Positions 1-5,748 of a stretch of 6,263 nt of DNA are shown one piece after another. Positions within the stretch are counted from its first letter, which is position 1. Each line of letters opens with the position of its first letter. The notes below the pieces were generated by a model. It saw only the letters and a program-made list of their open reading frames with translations, did no database searches and was not told where the DNA came from. The stretch is from Thermoleophilia bacterium. Its GTDB lineage: Bacteria > Actinomycetota > Thermoleophilia > Gaiellales > Gaiellaceae. Location: the NCBI GenBank assembly GCA_025927435.1, contig JAICLM010000129.1:1-6263 (forward strand), written 5' to 3'. Made by a program: the position numbers and the translations under genes.

Positions 1-1532
1 AGGTCGAGCTCGCCCGGACGGCGCGCGACCGCGAGGCCCGCCTCGACCTCGAGCGCCGCACCTCCGCCCGGAGGCAGCGTCCGTTGCGCGGCGACCCGGC
101 CGCCCGCGACGAAGAGCCCGCGCACGTAAGCCGGCTCGTCGGCCGGCACGAGGATGCAGCACTCGAGACCGCGCACGCGGTCGAGGCGCTGCAGCTCGCG
201 GCAGACCCGTTCGAGTGCCGCGAGGCGATCGCGCAGCCTGGCTGCATCCTCGAACCGCCGCGCGTCCGCCAGCTCGCGCAGACGGCGGTGCAGCCGCGGC
301 AGCGCGGCTTCGGGCCGCTCGATCTCGTCCGGCAAGAGCGCCCGCGCCGCGAGCTGCGCGGTGCGGCGCGAGCGCAGCGGTCCCACGGGAGAGGGCCGGG
401 TCGAGGCGACGACCAAGTCGCCGCGCTTGCGCAGCCACACGAGCCGCTCCGGTCGCGAGACGCGGGCGTTGCCGGGCGGGCGGAGCTCGCGGATCAGGCG
501 CAGCTCCTCGAGCGCCGCCTCGAGCTCCGAGCCCATCCCCCGCCACTCGATCCGCTCTGCCGCCGCGACCGCCGCCTCGACCGCGGGCCGCTGCCGGTCG
601 CTACGGAAGTACGAGCGCAGGCGCGCTCGCAGGTCGCGGGCCCGGCCGACGTACAGGACCTGGTCGTTGCGGCCGAGGAACAGGTAGACACCCGGCCGGG
701 TCGGAGCGCCGAACGCGAGGTGCCGCTTGTCGAGCAGCCGCCGTGTTCTCGTGGCGGCGAGTTCCGAGAGATCGGCGACGGTGCGGGCGCCCCGCTCCTG
801 CGCGAGCCCGATCAGCGCGAGCAAGAGCTCCGCCGTCGCGCGGGCGTCCGGCAGCGCCCGGTGGCACGGCCGCTCCGCCGTGCCGAGAAACCACGCGAGT
901 TGCCCTAGGCCGAAGCCCGCCACGCGCCCGGCGAGGAGCCTGCGCGCCAGCCGCACGGTGTCGACGACCGGCGAGCCGATGCGGGAGCCCGTCAGCCGCT
1001 CGGTCTCGCGGTCGAGGAACGCGAGGTCGAACCGCGCGTTGTGGGCAACCAGAACCGCGTCGCCGGCGAAGGCGAGAAAGCGTCGCACGGCCTCGGCAGG
1101 GCCGGGGGCGCCGCGAAGGTGCTCGTTCCGGAGCCCGGTGACGGCGCTGGCTCCCGCCGCGATCGGCAGCCCCGGATCGACGAGGGTTTCGAACTCGGTC
1201 ACGACCTCGAACCCGCGCAGGCGCACCGCTCCGATCTCGCAGATCCCCGACTGGCCCGGCCTCAGGCCCGTCGTCTCCAGGTCGACCACCACGTACGTGG
1301 CCTCCTCGAGCAGGAGCGCGGCGCCCGGCGGCTCGGCGAGCGCGACCGCGTCGCCGTTCCACGCGAGCCGCGCATCGGTCTCCACGACGTCTGCGAGCAG
1401 CGACCGTGCCAGGGCGACCGGCGCCTGCCGCAGGGCAAAGAGTCGCCGCGCTGCGTCCTCCGCGAGAACCGGCCCGCGCTGCTCCTCCACGAGCTCCACC
1501 AGGCGGTCGGCCGCGTCTAGCCTGAGCTGCAT
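1..1532 (-). CDS. DEDDh exonuclease / GIY-YIG (UvrC N-terminal, Cho-like) fusion nuclease with UVR motif, 3' end outside window
   Basis: The frame is open from the ATG at 1532-1530 to the window edge (510 codons plus 2 nt), so the C-terminus is unseen. Residues 1-75 are helical and Ala/Leu-rich, possibly a winged-helix-like lead domain. A DnaQ-type DEDDh exonuclease follows. Its Exo I motif is DLETTG (D84, E86), Exo II is HNARFD (D169), and Exo III is HRALPD (H224, D229), so all catalytic residues are present. A GIY-YIG nuclease domain starts at GVY (281-283), with LYVGRARDLRARLRSYF near 293-309 and the acidic SELEAALEELRLIREL near 335-350. A UVR-type helix pair lies at about 411-442 (RFEDAARLRDRL). 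The family is known for combining 3'-5' trimming with UvrC/Cho-like damage incision, and M. tuberculosis Rv2191 is, from memory, the same fusion. I infer a DNA-repair role in the cytoplasm. It is divergent from the NlpC/P60 gene and probably LexA-controlled. There is no Shine-Dalgarno sequence. A later GTG start cannot be excluded, but it would cut into the N-terminal domain. Confidence 0.92.
   Translation of the reverse strand, partial: MQLRLDAADRLVELVEEQRGPVLAEDAARRLFALRQAPVALARSLLADVVETDARLAWNGDAVALAEPPGAALLLEEATYVVVDLETTGLRPGQSGICEIGAVRLRGFEVVTEFETLVDPGLPIAAGASAVTGLRNEHLRGAPGPAEAVRRFLAFAGDAVLVAHNARFDLAFLDRETERLTGSRIGSPVVDTVRLARRLLAGRVAGFGLGQLAWFLGTAERPCHRALPDARATAELLLALIGLAQERGARTVADLSELAATRTRRLLDKRHLAFGAPTRPGVYLFLGRNDQVLYVGRARDLRARLRSYFRSDRQRPAVEAAVAAAERIEWRGMGSELEAALEELRLIRELRPPGNARVSRPERLVWLRKRGDLVVASTRPSPVGPLRSRRTAQLAARALLPDEIERPEAALPRLHRRLRELADARRFEDAARLRDRLAALERVCRELQRLDRVRGLECCILVPADEPAYVRGLFVAGGRVAAQRTLPPGGGAALEVEAGLAVARRPGELD
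1518..1523 (+). promoter_or_regulatory. Putative -10 hexamer of a leaderless promoter for the NlpC/P60 gene
   Basis: The hexamer TAGCCT fits TAnnnT and ends exactly 7 nt before the ATG at 1531. That is the spacing expected if transcription starts at the first base of the start codon. There is no purine-rich Shine-Dalgarno sequence before this ATG. No convincing -35 element is seen. The hexamer lies inside the coding sequence of the opposing nuclease gene. Leaderless genes with TAnnnT at -10 are known to be common in Actinobacteria and Deinococcus; assigning it here is inference. Confidence 0.45.
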
Positions 1533-2148
1533 GGCAGAGAGCCTAGGCGAACATACGTTCGCACGCCAGCTGGCGCCGCTCCGTGCCGAGCCCGCCGACG
1601 ACGCCGAGCAGGTCACGCAGGCCTTGCGCGGGGAGCCGCTGCGGGTGCTCGAGGAGCGCGGGGACTGGGTGCGCGTGGAGACCGCGTACGTGTATCCGGG
1701 CTGGGCTCGCCGCGAGGATCTCGCGGGGGAGCGCGACCCGGAGTGGCTTGCCGCTGCCGCCGTCGATCCGGTCGAGCACGCGCGCACGCTGCTCGGGACG
1801 CGCTACGAGTGGGGTGGCATGACTCCGGCGGGAATCGACTGCTCGGGCCTCGTCCACATGTCCTTCCGGGCGTGCGGGCGACTGGTGCCGCGGGACGCCG
1901 ATCAGCAGGAGGAGGCCGGAGAACGGCTATCGGAGGCCGATCTTCGCTCCGGGGATCTCGTCACCTACGGCCCGCCCGAAGGCGCGGACCATGTTGCGCT
2001 CTGGGTCGGTGACGGGCGAATCCTCCACGCGACCCGGCGCGACGGGGTCGACGGCGTAGTCGAGGAACGGGAGCCGGCGGAGCTGCGCGAGCGCCGGCGT
2101 GCGCTCGTGCGCCTCGGCCCCGACTCCGAAGTGGCCGCCGGGCGCTAG
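1531..2148 (+). CDS. NlpC/P60 family peptidase with N-terminal SH3b domain, no signal peptide
   Basis: This is a 205-residue protein. Residues ~14-65 form a bacterial SH3-like domain (PLRAEP, ALRGEPLRVLEERGDWVRVE, YPGWARREDL). Residues ~80-195 are the NlpC/P60 papain-like domain, with nucleophile C104 in GIDCSGLVHMSF, catalytic H154 in GADHVALWVG and a third polar residue at H166 in ILHATRR. The VPRDADQQ segment (119-126) is typical of the family. These enzymes cleave gamma-D-Glu to diamino-acid bonds in peptidoglycan peptides. No signal peptide or membrane helix is visible, so the enzyme is probably cytoplasmic, as for the YkfC type that trims imported murein peptides. The ATG is chosen because the SH3b domain begins almost at once; the frame stays open upstream only as antisense to the nuclease. 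The gene is followed 14 nt later by a peptide-type binding protein, suggesting an operon. The exact substrate is not readable from sequence. Confidence 0.9.
   Translation: MAESLGEHTFARQLAPLRAEPADDAEQVTQALRGEPLRVLEERGDWVRVETAYVYPGWARREDLAGERDPEWLAAAAVDPVEHARTLLGTRYEWGGMTPAGIDCSGLVHMSFRACGRLVPRDADQQEEAGERLSEADLRSGDLVTYGPPEGADHVALWVGDGRILHATRRDGVDGVVEEREPAELRERRRALVRLGPDSEVAAGR
1540..1545 (-). promoter_or_regulatory. Putative -10 hexamer of a leaderless promoter for the nuclease gene
   Basis: On the minus strand the hexamer reads TAGGCT, again TAnnnT, and ends exactly 7 nt before the nuclease ATG (1532-1530). It mirrors the element on the other strand. There is no Shine-Dalgarno sequence and no clear -35. 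The LexA-like palindrome at 1548-1561 begins 3 nt upstream, which would place a bound repressor over the promoter spacer, about -16 to -29 if transcription starts at the ATG. Confidence 0.45.
1547..1562. promoter_or_regulatory. LexA (SOS) box, Gram-positive type
   Basis: The 16-bp inverted repeat GCGAACATACGTTCGC has 6-bp perfect arms around a 4-bp centre. Its 14-bp core (1548-1561) matches the Gram-positive LexA/DinR consensus CGAACRNRYGTTCG at every position, on both strands. With 10 fixed and 3 two-fold positions, chance expectation in this window is below one in a thousand. It lies just upstream of the putative -10 of a DNA-repair nuclease gene, where LexA normally represses. On the other strand it falls within codons 6-11 of the NlpC/P60 gene, about 18-31 nt into a leaderless transcript. 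E. coli cho, the stand-alone relative of the GIY-YIG part, is known to be LexA-regulated. Confidence 0.75.
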
Positions 2149-2162
2149 ATTTCGCCGCTCGC

Positions 2163-3896
2163 GTGGTGCCTACCGCTTTTCCGGGGAGGGCGGCCGCGGT
2201 TGCGGCCGCGCTTCCGCTTCTCGCTCTCGTCGCAGGTTGCGGCGGCTCGGCTCGTGTCACCGCGACCACCACGCACTCGACCACCAAGCGAACGACCACC
2301 GTGGTTCCAGCGGCGACCACGACGACCGACGCCGCGGCGAATCCGCGCGAGTTCCCGGAGTTCCGGGTCGCGATGGACGAGGCCACCGACTACCTCGATC
2401 CGGGGCTGTCGGACACCACCGAGGGCTGGGGCGTGATGTGGAACGTGTACTTGCCCCTGCTCGGCTACCGCCACGTCAACGGTACGGCCGGCGCCGAGCT
2501 CGTCCCGTACCTGGCGACGACGCTGCCCCGCATCTCGAAGGACCGCCGGACGTACCGCCTCACGCTGCGCGAGGACGTGCGCTACTCGAACGGCGACAGC
2601 GTGAAGGCCGGCGACTTCAGGACCGCGGTCGAGCGAGATTTCAAGCTCGACTCCCCCGGCGCCGCGCTCTTCCGGAACATCGTCGGCGCGGAGGCCTACG
2701 CCAGGCATCCGGGTCCGGAGGCCCGGATCGGCGGCATCGTCGTCAACAACGCCACCGGCACGATCGTCATCCACCTCAGGCTGCCGCAGTCGGATTTCGC
2801 GAACGTGCTTGCGTCGGAGTTCGCGGCGCCCGTGCCGGCAGACACGCCGGCCGCGGACAGGTCGCTCGACCCGCTCCCCGCGACGGGCCCGTACGAGATC
2901 AAGAGCTACCAGCCGAAGTCTCGGATCGTCCTGGAGAAGAACCCGAGCTTCCAGGCGTGGCGCTTCCACGGCTTCGTGCCCGCCGGCAATGCCGATCGGG
3001 TGACCTGGGACATCGTCCCGAACGCGTCGGTCGCGCTGCACCGAGTGCTGACGGGCAAGGACGACTGGACGAGCTACTACCAGATCCCGAGCAAGCGGCT
3101 CCCGGCGATCGAGGAGAAGCACAAGTGGCGGCTGAAGTTCTTCACGCCGCCCAACCTCATGTACTTCTTCATGAACACCCGGGTGCCGCCGTTCACCAGC
3201 TCCAAGGTGCGGCAGGCCGTGAACTACGCCATCTCCCGCCGCTGGCTCACGCGGCTCGCCGGCGGGCTCGCCCACACAAGCGAGAACGTCCTGCCGCCGG
3301 GCTACTCGTCGTTCGACCCGCATGACCTCTATCGGCACGACCTCCGCAAGGCGATCCGCCTGGTGCACGAGTCGGGCTACTGGCACTGGCGGAAGAAGGT
3401 CTTCGTCTGGAACCACGACGTCGCCGCCGACCTGCCGTTCACGGAGTACCTCGTCTCGGTGCTGAAGAGGCTCGGCTTCCGCGCCGCCCCGAAGGTGGTG
3501 ACCGCCGGGAGCTACTGGACGACGATCGGCGACGGGAAGACGCGGGCACAGATCGGCTTCGCGGACTGGGTGCAGGACTACCCGCACCCGCTCGACTGGT
3601 TCCGGCTGCTTGACGGGCGGACGATCACGCCGACCCACAACTCGAACTACGCGAACCTCGACGTCGGCTGGGTGAATCGCGAGATCGAACGGCTCACGCG
3701 CCCGAAGAAGCTGACGCCTCGCGTCGACCGCCGTTGGTCGGCCCTCGACCGGAGGGTGATGCGGCTCGCCCCGTGGGCCCCGTTCCTCAACCAGGAAGGT
3801 ACGGATTTTTTTAGCTCACGTGTCGAACTCGACTGTTACGTCAATAACGTCCTCTACGAGTTCGACTACGCGAGCATCTGTGTCAGCAAGAAATAG
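2163..3896 (+). CDS. Family 5 extracellular solute-binding lipoprotein (peptide/oligopeptide ABC transporter), first paralogue
   Basis: This is a 577-residue protein starting at GTG (2163, or the adjacent GTG at 2166). The signal peptide has an Ala/Leu core and a lipobox LVAGC with the lipidated C26, so the mature protein is membrane-anchored outside the cell. A Thr-rich linker covers ~33-55. The SBP_bac_5 fold starts near 63 (FPEFRV). Family landmarks include YRLTLREDVRYSNGDSVKAGDF (131-152, split by family variation), TGPYEIKSYQP (241-251), LMYFFMNTRVPPF (332-344) and VRQAVNYAISR (349-359). The length is normal for DppA/OppA-type proteins. It is clearly paralogous to the next gene, matching it through to the shared FLNxxxxxFFSSR end. 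A C-terminal Cys pair (C558, C573) could form a disulfide. It sits 14 nt after the peptidase gene and has no good Shine-Dalgarno sequence. A weak -10-like TAGATT overlaps the peptidase stop codon (2146-2151). The substrate is unknown. Confidence 0.93.
   Translation: MVPTAFPGRAAAVAAALPLLALVAGCGGSARVTATTTHSTTKRTTTVVPAATTTTDAAANPREFPEFRVAMDEATDYLDPGLSDTTEGWGVMWNVYLPLLGYRHVNGTAGAELVPYLATTLPRISKDRRTYRLTLREDVRYSNGDSVKAGDFRTAVERDFKLDSPGAALFRNIVGAEAYARHPGPEARIGGIVVNNATGTIVIHLRLPQSDFANVLASEFAAPVPADTPAADRSLDPLPATGPYEIKSYQPKSRIVLEKNPSFQAWRFHGFVPAGNADRVTWDIVPNASVALHRVLTGKDDWTSYYQIPSKRLPAIEEKHKWRLKFFTPPNLMYFFMNTRVPPFTSSKVRQAVNYAISRRWLTRLAGGLAHTSENVLPPGYSSFDPHDLYRHDLRKAIRLVHESGYWHWRKKVFVWNHDVAADLPFTEYLVSVLKRLGFRAAPKVVTAGSYWTTIGDGKTRAQIGFADWVQDYPHPLDWFRLLDGRTITPTHNSNYANLDVGWVNREIERLTRPKKLTPRVDRRWSALDRRVMRLAPWAPFLNQEGTDFFSSRVELDCYVNNVLYEFDYASICVSKK
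2190..2209 (+). repeat. Duplicated GCGGCCGC octamer forming a potential hairpin in the signal-peptide coding region
   Basis: GCGGCCGC occurs at 2190-2197 and again at 2202-2209, separated by GGTT. Because the octamer is self-complementary, the mRNA could fold into an 8-bp, all-G/C stem with a 4-nt loop starting 27 nt after the start codon. The stretch encodes the Ala-rich hydrophobic core of the signal peptide (around AAAVAAA), so protein-level constraint in a GC-rich genome may explain it. An effect on translation is possible but unproven. Confidence 0.5.
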
Positions 3897-3994
3897 TGCG
3901 GATTGATAAGACTTCGCTGTCGGCCATTCGGCCTATGCGCGGGAGCCACTCGGCCCAGCACACCCGTGCTCGCTACCCAGGAGGTGGAACAGAT
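3897..3994 (+). other. 98-nt intergenic leader between the two binding-protein genes
   Basis: The gap holds a TTGATA hexamer (3903-3908) with no well-spaced -10 partner, so a promoter is not supported. It also holds a small hairpin, AGCAC-ACCC-GTGCT (3957-3970), followed 8 nt later by the ribosome-binding site. There is no terminator, so the two binding-protein genes are probably co-transcribed. An in-frame GTG (3896) and ATG (3935) here are not used as starts in my reading, because translation from them gives a polar, non-signal N-terminus. Confidence 0.55.
3979..3986 (+). promoter_or_regulatory. Strong ribosome-binding site that fixes a TTG start
   Basis: AGGAGGTG is a full match to the anti-Shine-Dalgarno complement and lies 8 nt before TTG at 3995. 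Starting at this TTG gives a textbook lipoprotein signal peptide (MRTKRVRSVA, hydrophobic core, VVSAC). Starts further upstream would bury the basic n-region inside a longer polar extension. No other gene start in the window has a comparable site. Confidence 0.88.
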
Positions 3995-5680
3995 TTGAGA
4001 ACGAAGCGAGTGAGATCCGTCGCGATGGCGGCGGTCGTCGCGGCGGGGCTCGTGCTGGTCGTGAGCGCCTGCGGCGGGGGCGGCGGCAGCAGTAACGACA
4101 CCACGTCCACTGCCTCGACCCAGGGCAAGACGTTCCCACAGGTCAAGGTCGTCTGGGGGACGACGGACTACATGGACCCGGGCCTCTCGTACCGGCTCGA
4201 GTCGTGGCAGATCTTCCAGGACGTCTATCTCGGCCTGGTGGCCAAGAATCCGCAGACGTGCGGCGTCGGCGTCGGCTGCACGAAGATCATCCCGGCGATC
4301 GCCGAGGCGCTGCCGAAGTCGAACAGCGACGGCACCGACCTCAAGTTCACGCTCCGGAAGGGGCTGAAGTTCTCGAACGGCGAGCCGATCAAGGCGAGCG
4401 ACTTCAAGAACTCGATCATCCGCGACTTCAAGCTCAACTCGCCGGGGATCGGCTTCTTCTCGAACATCGTCGGCAGCGAAGCCTGTGAGGGGAACCCGGG
4501 CAAGTGCTCGGACATCTCCGGGATCGTCGTGGACGACAAGGCCGGCACCGTCGAGATCAAGCTGATGAAGCCGCAGTCGGACTTCCTCTACATCCTGACC
4601 ACGTTCTTCGCGGCGATCGTGCCTTCCTCCACGCCGGACAAGGACACGGAGAATCCGCCTCCGGCGGCGGACGGGCCGTACTACATCTCGCAGTACAAGC
4701 CGAGCCGCTCGTTCACCGTGCTGCGGAACCCGCACTGGAAGTCGATCCCGGGGATTCCGGACGGGAACCCGGACAAGATCACCGCGATCATGACCAACGA
4801 CCTCGCGCAGTCCGCGCAGTACATCCAGTCGGGGCAGTACGACTACGACGAGAACACGCTCCCGACCGACCGGCTGAAGCAGCTTCAGCAGAAGTACGGC
4901 AACCAGATCAAGCTCTGGCGGACGCCGTCGACGTACTACTTCTTCATGAACCAGCGGACGCCGCCGTTCGACAACCTCAAGGCGCGGCAGGCCGTGAACT
5001 ACGCGATCAACCGGCAGACGCTGGTCGATCTCCGCGGCGGCCTCGGTGTGCCGACGTGGAACTTCCTGCCGCCGACGTATCCGCAGTACAAGAAGATCAC
5101 GCCGACGCCGTACCCGTACAACCTGCAGAAGGCGAAGCAGCTCGTCCAGCAGTCGGGGACGGCAGGCATGACCGTCGGCGTGTACACGATCGGGGACGAC
5201 GACATCGACAAGAAGCAGGGCGAGTACCTCGCCAGCCAGCTCGACAAGATCGGCTGGAAGACGAAGCTCCACGAGCTCGCCGGCGCCAACTACTTCGTGA
5301 TCGTCGGCAACCAGAAGACGAAGGCGCAAATCGGCTTCACCGACTGGTTCGAGGACTACCCGTACCCGACCGACTGGTTCGACGTCCTCCAGAACGGCAA
5401 GAACATCCACGAGCAGCACAACAACAACAACTCGAACGTCAACTTCAAGGACACGAACGCCGAGATCGATCGCCTCGGCCACCTGCCGCCGACGCAGGCG
5501 TTCACGGACAAGACGAACGCCGCCTGGGCCGCGCTCGACAAGAAGCTCATGGTCAAGTACGCGAGCCAGGCACCGTTCCTCAACGGCGTCATCACGTCGT
5601 TCTTCTCGTCGAGGATGGACCCGAACTGCGACATCTTCACGGACCTGTTCGACGACGTCGCACAGATGTGCCTGAAGTAA
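3995..5680 (+). CDS. Family 5 extracellular solute-binding lipoprotein (peptide/oligopeptide ABC transporter), second paralogue
   Basis: This is a 561-residue protein from TTG. The signal peptide has a basic n-region (R2, K4, R5, R7), a hydrophobic core, and a lipobox VVSAC with lipidated C26. A Gly/Ser/Thr linker (27-45) leads into the SBP_bac_5 fold. Family landmarks are LKFTLRKGLKFSNGEPIKASDF (116-137, contiguous and close to the family signature), ADGPYYISQYKPS (225-237), YYFFMNQRTPPF (314-325) and ARQAVNYAINRQTLV (330-344). It aligns over its whole length with the preceding gene product. It differs in having two extra Cys pairs, C89/C95 and C164/C171, besides the shared C-terminal pair C545/C559; these look like small disulfide loops. 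An Asn run (476-479) lies in a loop after the IGFTDWFEDYPYPTDW motif. With its strong ribosome-binding site and downstream terminator it is probably the more abundant of the two lipoproteins. Peptide binding is inferred from family; the true ligand is unknown. Confidence 0.94.
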   Translation: MRTKRVRSVAMAAVVAAGLVLVVSACGGGGGSSNDTTSTASTQGKTFPQVKVVWGTTDYMDPGLSYRLESWQIFQDVYLGLVAKNPQTCGVGVGCTKIIPAIAEALPKSNSDGTDLKFTLRKGLKFSNGEPIKASDFKNSIIRDFKLNSPGIGFFSNIVGSEACEGNPGKCSDISGIVVDDKAGTVEIKLMKPQSDFLYILTTFFAAIVPSSTPDKDTENPPPAADGPYYISQYKPSRSFTVLRNPHWKSIPGIPDGNPDKITAIMTNDLAQSAQYIQSGQYDYDENTLPTDRLKQLQQKYGNQIKLWRTPSTYYFFMNQRTPPFDNLKARQAVNYAINRQTLVDLRGGLGVPTWNFLPPTYPQYKKITPTPYPYNLQKAKQLVQQSGTAGMTVGVYTIGDDDIDKKQGEYLASQLDKIGWKTKLHELAGANYFVIVGNQKTKAQIGFTDWFEDYPYPTDWFDVLQNGKNIHEQHNNNNSNVNFKDTNAEIDRLGHLPPTQAFTDKTNAAWAALDKKLMVKYASQAPFLNGVITSFFSSRMDPNCDIFTDLFDDVAQMCLK

Positions 5681-5694
5681 CGAGGTAGCAAGCG

Positions 5695-5732
5695 GGCGCG
5701 GCGGTGGCAGACACCGCCGCGCCGGCTTTTTT
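5695..5732 (+). terminator. Rho-independent terminator after the second binding-protein gene
   Basis: There is a perfect 12-bp stem, GGCGCGGCGGTG (5695-5706) with CACCGCCGCGCC (5712-5723), and a 5-nt loop. After a GGC spacer comes a run of six T (5727-5732). It begins 14 nt after the stop codon. The downstream permease starts only 16 nt beyond the T run and shows no obvious promoter of its own. The element may therefore be a partial terminator that lowers permease expression relative to the binding protein. Confidence 0.9.
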
Positions 5733-5748
5733 CAATCGAGACGCACCT

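Noticed and set aside
84..908. Long plus-strand open frames across the nuclease gene (also 154-687, 215-1141, 1041-1520)
   Set aside because: They are Arg/Ala-rich translations antisense to a gene with intact catalytic motifs and show no recognisable domain; long open frames are expected in GC-rich DNA.
1289..1300. Perfect 12-bp palindrome CCACGTACGTGG
   Set aside because: It lies inside the nuclease gene, where it encodes the strand leading into Exo I, far from any start; no matching operator known to me and no second copy seen.
727..1530. In-frame extension of the NlpC/P60 gene back to 727
   Set aside because: The added stretch is Arg/Ser-rich antisense sequence to the nuclease gene; the SH3b domain starts directly after the ATG at 1531.
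3824..3839. CGAAC-like half site followed by GTTAC, resembling a second LexA box
   Set aside because: The spacing is 6 nt instead of 4 and the right arm is imperfect (GTTA); it is within coding sequence at the end of a gene.
3903..3939. Possible promoter before the second lipoprotein gene (TTGATA with TATGCG)
   Set aside because: The spacing is about 25 nt and the -10 is poor; no better pair is found in the gap.
5413..5428. Short AAC trinucleotide run
   Set aside because: It simply encodes four Asn in a loop of the second lipoprotein; too short to be a meaningful repeat.
3866..5482. 538-codon minus-strand open frame opposite the second lipoprotein gene (and 2145-3638 opposite the first)
   Set aside because: They are repetitive Val/Arg/Asp-rich translations mirroring the third-position GC bias of the plus-strand genes; no family motifs.
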